Shown: positions 37,601 through 40,987 of the stretch, one piece after another
How the letters are laid out: each line of letters begins with the position of its first letter
Position numbering within the stretch: the first letter of the stretch is position 1
From: a virus
Direction: 5' to 3' (one strand)
Virus record (IMG/VR): IMGVR_UViG_3300019873_000002
Span: 1-40,987 of that record
Length of the DNA: 40,987 nucleotides
Translations under genes and position numbers: made by a program
Notes under the pieces: generated by a model
The model's database searches: none
What the model saw: the letters and a program-made list of their open reading frames with translations, nothing else
What the model was told of the DNA's origin: nothing

Positions 37601-38907
37601 ATAATTCGAGCCAGGATAGTATTTTGTTGTCTAACAACGGGGGTGTAGCTACATTACGTCTTGCTGGAGCAAATAATTCTGGCGGCGTCACGGGTTTTGG
37701 TCAATTAACACTACAAGGAAGTCGAGGGACTATGGCAGTTCCTCTGGCGTCGGCTAGTGGCGATACTCTTGGTTCTATCAATGGTAATGGTTATGATGGA
37801 ACCGCTCGGCAATCTGCCGCTTCTATAGTCTTGGATGTTGATGGAACTGTAAGTAGCGGTGTCATTCCAGGACGCATAAAATTTTTGACAACAACCAGTG
37901 GAGGAGTTGGTACAGAAAGAATGAGAATTGATTCTTCAGGTAACGTCGGGATTGGGACGACCTCTCCAACAGCCGTTCTGCATTTGAAGGCAGGGACGGC
38001 TGCCGCTAGTACCGCACCTCTTAAATTTACTTCTGGAACACTCAATACCACTGCCGAAGCTGGAGCGATAGAGTTCGTTACTGACGCTTTTTATGGAACT
38101 GTAACGACAGGAGCGGTTAGACAGCAGTTTGTTACCGATACCAACACAATAACGTTGGTAAATAAAGCTCTAACCTCACCTATTCTCACTACACCTACTC
38201 TCGGCACTCCTGCTTCAGGCACACTGACAAATTGTACTGGTTTGCCAGCCGCTGCAATTTTGGCAGGTAGTTTTGGAGCTGGAGCATACGTGATAAGCAC
38301 TTCACTTCAAGTGAATACACTGGCTATTGGAACAGGTACTTTCTCTGGTGGTAGTGTTAAAGTAGATATTTTAAGCTCCGGCAGTGGCGTAGGTAACCAG
38401 ATTAAGCTAGTAAATAACCACAATACAGGGTTATATGTAGGATTAGCAGGAGACACCACAGGAGACGCTATATTCTACAACGCTGCTAACACGAATGCAT
38501 TGATATACACTAATGCTCTTTTACGTGTAACGGTCTCTAATGCGGGTGTGGTTACTTTGGCTAACCTCGCGGGCACAGGTTCAAGAGCGGTGATAGCGGA
38601 CGCTAGCGGTGTGCTTACTGCTCCTGTGTCAGACGAAACAGTCAAGGAAAACATCAATACCCTAGATTATGGTTTGAAAGAAGTGATGGCTCTCAATCCT
38701 GTTTCTTTCACCTTTAAAGAAGATTGGAAGAGTATGGGGGAAGGCAGGCAAGTAGGTTTAATCGCCCAGCAAGTTGAAAAGATAATTCCAGAAGTAACTT
38801 TCACCACACCGACTACAGGTAAAATGGGAATCAACTATGAGAAACTTGTTCCTGTTTTGATTAAAGCCATTCAAGAATTACAAGAAGAAGTTAAAAGACT
38901 AAAATAA
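34645..38907 (+). CDS. Large tail fibre/spike with collagen-like stalk and C-terminal S74 chaperone
   Basis: 1420 residues. Residues 1-70 form a virion-attachment region, 73-119 a collagen-like Gly-x-x stalk (GEMGPMGPMGPTGPQG). A long beta-rich shaft follows with repeated fibre modules, including two NVGIGTT repeats that are also nearly identical in DNA (about 37522 and 37942). From Ser1329 (SDETVKENI) to the end is a peptidase S74 intramolecular chaperone, with VGLIAQQVEKIIPEV and a C-terminal coiled coil; it trimerises the fibre and normally cuts itself off at the Ser. The main host-recognition protein. A GC-rich patch (about 36880-37080) suggests module exchange. Confidence 0.9.
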   Translation: MAKDFKKLRKIFQDDPSMTQQLNAEEQTQLLKDMKAGSQDNFLQSLKTVFKGDTGEPLTWEQLTDEQKLEIKGEKGDVGEMGPMGPMGPTGPQGESIVGPKGDRGADGIDGIGKDGKDGSPDTGEQIVAKLNTLDNVLDSKVIIGYENSDVIIAKIKSQKLELKDIKNMPLNMSDMRWHGGGISNITDLIQQGTNVTITGLGTTASPYIINSSGGGGTGDVTGPASATNNALARYDGVTGKIIKNSVATLSDNVLTLTANTPGIILSNTAGPTDEKNFEILSTAGKLSFISRSDSLIDNAILGVWHPNGDLEVTGSLSSIKGVAYTFPGSQGAANTVLTNNGSGALSWTAVTGEGTTVANGLVLDGTAISFAQSTNYPTSYIPYATGTTTMGFASGLLWNDSTHYLTLDSPTFPYAGGLNLNRGGSIVVTLTNTGVLTLPGLSYNAVGGLTITGNSPSLFLTNVGGASNKKNFTVSSGDDALQFTWYDDTIGSSLRLGNFNPAGDLTLTRSLITPQLVFSQSVLTYGATTNINFDGNAFQTLSLTGNVTFTTSNLAVGKSVTLKILCDGTSRTFTFPAWIWTGVAPTSIAIGKVAMLTLYSSGTTNAGVVAYYSEQDLSGSAGTVTAVSIATANGFSGTSSGGATPALTIIAGAITPTSVNGVSAATMAFLDATSSVQTQLNAKGVGSVTSVALTVPSILSVSGSPITTSGTLAVTLANQTANTGLMGPTTGSAAAPTFRSLVAADIPAIAESGVTNLTTDLSTLTTNVAAKLPLAGGTLTGNLLFTDNLYDIGASGATRPRNVYAGTSFIGPAGSVSVPQFSSTNDTTSGLWCASNKPRLIVGGVQILEANTIGVTLIGSALSYGFGGSVPDLILTRESAAVLQLGQDSATPIAQTLKGCDARAGTDTNTVGGNLTLAAGRPTGSALGGSLLFQTAPAGSTGTVAGTLTTRLTIDSTGNVGIGTTAPPVKLTVSADGSTPASSMYNSSQDSILLSNNGGVATLRLAGANNSGGVTGFGQLTLQGSRGTMAVPLASASGDTLGSINGNGYDGTARQSAASIVLDVDGTVSSGVIPGRIKFLTTTSGGVGTERMRIDSSGNVGIGTTSPTAVLHLKAGTAAASTAPLKFTSGTLNTTAEAGAIEFVTDAFYGTVTTGAVRQQFVTDTNTITLVNKALTSPILTTPTLGTPASGTLTNCTGLPAAAILAGSFGAGAYVISTSLQVNTLAIGTGTFSGGSVKVDILSSGSGVGNQIKLVNNHNTGLYVGLAGDTTGDAIFYNAANTNALIYTNALLRVTVSNAGVVTLANLAGTGSRAVIADASGVLTAPVSDETVKENINTLDYGLKEVMALNPVSFTFKEDWKSMGEGRQVGLIAQQVEKIIPEVTFTTPTTGKMGINYEKLVPVLIKAIQELQEEVKRLK

Positions 38908-39635
38908 TGTCAATCGCAGTAATAAAATTTCAGGGAGCTAGAGCAAATGTCTCTGGTGGTGGTGGCCCTTCTGTTTTGCCAAGTGATTTCTCTGGTTTAC
39001 AAAAATGGTACAGGTCTATTGATTTATCTTTAAGTGATAACGACCCAGTATCAACATGGACTGATAGGACATCAAACCACAGCGATGCCACTGCTACAGG
39101 AACAGGACGACCGACCTATAAGACTAGTGTTGTTGACAGTCAGCCAATGCTCCGATTCGATGGCACGGCTAATTTCTTTGATATACCTTCAGTTACATTT
39201 GCTAGTGCGGATTGCACCATTGTTTTTCTTCTTAAAACGATATCGTTATATAATTACAATCCGATTATTGGTAGTCGTGGTAGTGTTACTGGTTACATGT
39301 CCTATGACTATTTTGAGCTTAACTATTTGCATTATTATAATGGAAGTGGCGGATATGATTCAGATGTGTTTGACTCGGCGAACAATCTGAAAATGATTTC
39401 TATAGTCTCATCTTTCTCAGGGAACACAATAAAGGTGAGAGAGAACAAAACATCAAGGAATCAATTTTCTTCGGTCTATTCGGTAGTCTTTAATACTCTT
39501 GGAAACTTTGCTGATGGTCTTTTTTATACAGGTGATATATACGAAGTATTGATATACAACACTGCGCTGACAGCAGCCAACTTGGATAGTTTATATGACA
39601 GTTATTTCAAGTATTATTTACCATCGTTGCCTTAA
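38907..39635 (+). CDS. LamG/concanavalin-like fibre tip protein, 242 aa
   Basis: After an N-terminal Gly-rich linker the protein has the jelly-roll sequence of LamG/concanavalin A-like domains (LQKWYRSIDLSLSDND, MLRFDGTANFFDIP, FTGDIYEVLIYNTALT-like end). Such modules are common on phage fibres for sugar binding. The ATG shares a base with the stop of the large fibre. It may attach to the fibre released by S74 cleavage or be a separate receptor-binding protein. Confidence 0.75.
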   Translation: MSIAVIKFQGARANVSGGGGPSVLPSDFSGLQKWYRSIDLSLSDNDPVSTWTDRTSNHSDATATGTGRPTYKTSVVDSQPMLRFDGTANFFDIPSVTFASADCTIVFLLKTISLYNYNPIIGSRGSVTGYMSYDYFELNYLHYYNGSGGYDSDVFDSANNLKMISIVSSFSGNTIKVRENKTSRNQFSSVYSVVFNTLGNFADGLFYTGDIYEVLIYNTALTAANLDSLYDSYFKYYLPSLP

Positions 39636-39646
39636 AAGTATATAAT
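39617..39646 (+). promoter_or_regulatory. Promoter before the lysis-type cluster
   Basis: TTTACC (39617-39622), an 18-base spacer, TATAAT (39641-39646), then 7 bases to the ATG at 39654. It resembles the TTTACA promoters at 13405 and 18158 and would give a leaderless transcript. Confidence 0.55.
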
Positions 39647-39653
39647 TAAGATT

Positions 39654-39902
39654 ATGACGGAGCTATACAACAAGCGCCAAGAAGATATAGACCTAGCGAT
39701 AGTGCAATCTGATATTGCTTTTATTAAAGAAAAGGTTAAAGAGATTGATGCTGATTTGAAGAATGATTACGTTAGTCAAAAAGAATTTAAAGCATTAGAA
39801 GATAAAATAGCTTTTTTAACCAAGATTCTTTACAGCGCCATAGGAATAATTTTAGTCTATGTTCTTTCCCAATTATTAAATTTACTTTCCACAAAAGCAT
39901 GA
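39654..39902 (+). CDS. XhlA-like coiled-coil membrane protein, 82 aa
   Basis: About 55 residues of charged coiled coil followed by one membrane span (ILYSAIGIILVYVLSQLLNLL) and a short tail. This is the build of XhlA/hemolysin-type proteins, which assist holins in phage lysis cassettes. It overlaps the next gene by 4 bases. Confidence 0.65.
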   Translation: MTELYNKRQEDIDLAIVQSDIAFIKEKVKEIDADLKNDYVSQKEFKALEDKIAFLTKILYSAIGIILVYVLSQLLNLLSTKA

Positions 39903-40351
39903 AAACAATTCTAGGAATAACTGAAGAAAGAATGGCACAGGTTGTTTCTTATGCTACTATTTTCATGGGGATAGTAGTCGTTTATGCTTTTTTTCTTATC
40001 ATTCAACCTGCTAACTGGTTAAAAATTGTCCAGCCCTATAAAGTTATTTCTCCAAATATCGGACAGGGGTATAATTTGAATTATGAGGTGGAGTATTGTT
40101 CCTCTAAGGAGTTATATCTGGTAGTAAGCAGGCAATTAGAGAACACAGAAACGGGCGAATTGTGGGATGTGTCGGATAGAGCAACTCACTTCAACAAAGG
40201 ATGTTCAAAGGAAATACAGAATGTTTTGATTCCGTTGCGAATCGACGTGGGAACGTACAAACTGCGGGACAGTGTCAGTATAAAAGTAAATCCATTACGA
40301 ACCGATAATTACAGTTACGAGAGTGCAAGTTTTTCGGTTGGCGCGTATTGA
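39899..40351 (+). CDS. Membrane-anchored protein with an outer beta domain, 150 aa
   Basis: One membrane span near the N-terminus (YATIFMGIVVVYAFFLII, about 18-35), followed by a beta-type domain of ~110 residues with two Cys (in YCSSKE and KGCSK) that could form a disulfide outside the membrane. It lies between XhlA-like and holin-like genes. It could be a spanin-like, anti-receptor or superinfection-exclusion protein. Not recognised. Confidence 0.5.
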   Translation: MKTILGITEERMAQVVSYATIFMGIVVVYAFFLIIQPANWLKIVQPYKVISPNIGQGYNLNYEVEYCSSKELYLVVSRQLENTETGELWDVSDRATHFNKGCSKEIQNVLIPLRIDVGTYKLRDSVSIKVNPLRTDNYSYESASFSVGAY

Positions 40352-40365
40352 GGTCGAGGTATAAT
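40338..40365 (+). promoter_or_regulatory. Possible promoter before the holin-like gene
   Basis: TTGGCG (40338-40343), a 16-base spacer and TATAAT (40360-40365), with the ATG at 40389. Confidence 0.4.
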
Positions 40366-40388
40366 TATTAGATAAGTAGATTAAATTT

Positions 40389-40628
40389 ATGGAGATAACA
40401 GATTTTCTAGCGATTAGTATTGTGGGAGTTGTGCTGTCAATCGCTTTTGAGTATTTCAAAAGTAACACAACCAATCCAACGAAGAGTAAATTATGGGCTG
40501 TGGGGTTGTCAGTGGTAGTAGGAATTGTTTATGTGTTAATTCGGGATACAGTGTGGTATTCCACTATACTCGGCATACTTGCGAGCGCAAGTACAACTTA
40601 CGCACTGTTCTTAAATAACGCAAAATGA
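40389..40628 (+). CDS. Holin-like protein with three membrane spans, 79 aa
   Basis: Hydrophobic spans at about 5-21, 35-51 and 58-75, joined by short polar loops (EYFKSNTTNPTKSK and RDTVWYS). Size and layout fit small phage holins that open the inner membrane. No endolysin is recognised nearby or elsewhere; the peptidoglycan-binding virion protein at 30359 has no visible catalytic site. Confidence 0.65.
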   Translation: MEITDFLAISIVGVVLSIAFEYFKSNTTNPTKSKLWAVGLSVVVGIVYVLIRDTVWYSTILGILASASTTYALFLNNAK

Positions 40629-40789
40629 TTCAAGGTCATGTTAATATTTACCACCAAGGAAAAGGAAGAAATGTCTGTGGAATCTGCGGACAATCTTTTA
40701 GATGGGAATTGCAATTTATTATCGGAGCAAACACCTTCGCGTGCCAATCTTGTTTTCTGAGGTTGATGAACCAAAATGACACAAAATGA
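40625..40789 (+). CDS. Zinc-ribbon microprotein, 54 aa
   Basis: CGIC (18-21) and CQSC (40-43) form a CxxC-x18-CxxC site in the layout shared by this genome's small zinc proteins. The start overlaps the holin-like gene by 4 bases (ATGA), and the next gene starts before its stop. Function unknown. Confidence 0.6.
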   Translation: MIQGHVNIYHQGKGRNVCGICGQSFRWELQFIIGANTFACQSCFLRLMNQNDTK

Positions 40790-40907
40790 AGAAAAAACTA
40801 AAATACCGACGTGCGATGTATGCACTAACAAAGCAACGATTTTTCTTTGTGAGGTGTGTTATGCAGTGGTGAAGATAGAAGATTTTGCTAATGATTTAGA
40901 TGAATAA
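40776..40907 (+). CDS. Zinc-ribbon microprotein, 43 aa
   Basis: CDVC and CEVC, spaced 8 residues apart (TNKATIFL between them), form a compact zinc site, followed by an acidic tail. It overlaps both neighbours. Similar in layout to the 40625 and 443 products. Confidence 0.55.
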   Translation: MTQNEEKTKIPTCDVCTNKATIFLCEVCYAVVKIEDFANDLDE

Positions 40908-40987
40908 AAATAACCTAAAAAATGAGATAGATAAATTCTACGACAGCTATCAAGGGGCTTCGGATTTACGTAGCGACGAGGAGAAAG
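40900..40987 (+). CDS. N-terminal part of a small gene cut by the window end
   Basis: The ATG at 40900 overlaps the stop of the preceding gene and opens a hydrophilic frame (29 full codons) to the edge. If the window ends are joined it continues in frame through 1-92 to a stop at 93-95, for about 60 residues in total. Unrecognised. Confidence 0.55.
   Translation, partial: MNKNNLKNEIDKFYDSYQGASDLRSDEEK

Noticed and set aside
1-40987. Alternative genetic code (TGA read as an amino acid)
   Set aside because: TGA ends many tightly packed genes, often in ATGA overlaps, so it is a normal stop.
1-40987. Prophage with integrase and attachment sites
   Set aside because: I found no integrase, excisionase pair, repressor gene or duplicated end sequence.

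Overview
The window reads as an essentially complete genome of a short-tailed (podovirus-like) double-stranded DNA phage with low GC and the standard genetic code, in which TGA is used freely as a stop. A terminase, a portal, a major capsid protein, a P22-type neck, ejection-type proteins, fibres and holin-like proteins are present. I see no tape-measure protein, sheath, integrase, tRNA, rRNA or CRISPR array. The host cannot be named from sequence. Promoters look like sigma70 (TTTACA / TATAAT). Several genes start 6-8 bases after a TATAAT box, which suggests leaderless mRNAs, and clear Shine-Dalgarno sites are rare except at the left end. A bacterium with weak Shine-Dalgarno dependence is likely, but that is inference.

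The two window ends probably join. An open frame starting at 40900 runs off the right edge and, if the ends are joined, continues in frame to a stop at 93-95. On that circle there are two transcription units. They diverge from a control region at about 13.13-13.53 kb and converge on a group of hairpins at about 0.83-1.00 kb.

Leftward (minus) unit, 13125 to 1009: small helical and zinc proteins, a conserved phage protein of unknown function, then recombination and replication genes (HNH nuclease, YqaJ/lambda-type exonuclease, SSB-like protein with an SSB-type C-terminal tip, NinB-like protein, helix-turn-helix proteins, family B DNA polymerase). It ends with a nucleotide and sugar module: a GIY-YIG nuclease fused to a thymidylate-synthase-fold enzyme with the Asn-to-Asp change typical of dCMP hydroxymethylases, a P-loop dNMP-kinase-like protein, a glycosyltransferase-like protein and a sugar-nucleotide epimerase. 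Together these suggest hydroxymethylated and possibly glycosylated cytosine in the phage DNA. The polymerase and a small neighbour both end in beta-clamp-binding-like pentapeptides.

Rightward (plus) unit, 13528 to the right end and on to 785: a replication initiator with four 21-23 bp-spaced iterons inside its own gene (lambda O-like layout), small zinc proteins, a NinG/Rap-like nuclease, terminase subunits, a short independent transcription unit at 18.2 kb, portal, scaffold, head proteins, neck proteins, fibres, ejection-type proteins, a homing endonuclease, a 1420-residue fibre with an S74 chaperone, membrane proteins for lysis, and small zinc proteins.

The most unusual element is non-coding. 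The two spaces flanking the 100-residue gene at 11373-11675 (10929-11372 and about 11689-11806) are filled with a strictly 5-base-phased degenerate pattern, NNNRC on the plus strand (GYNNN on the transcribed strand). In the seven long segments I counted 98 units: position 4 is a purine in 98 and position 5 is C in 92. The phase is reset by a recurring CTNNARAAGC-like element that always gives a 9-base C-to-C step. I do not recognise this from any described element.
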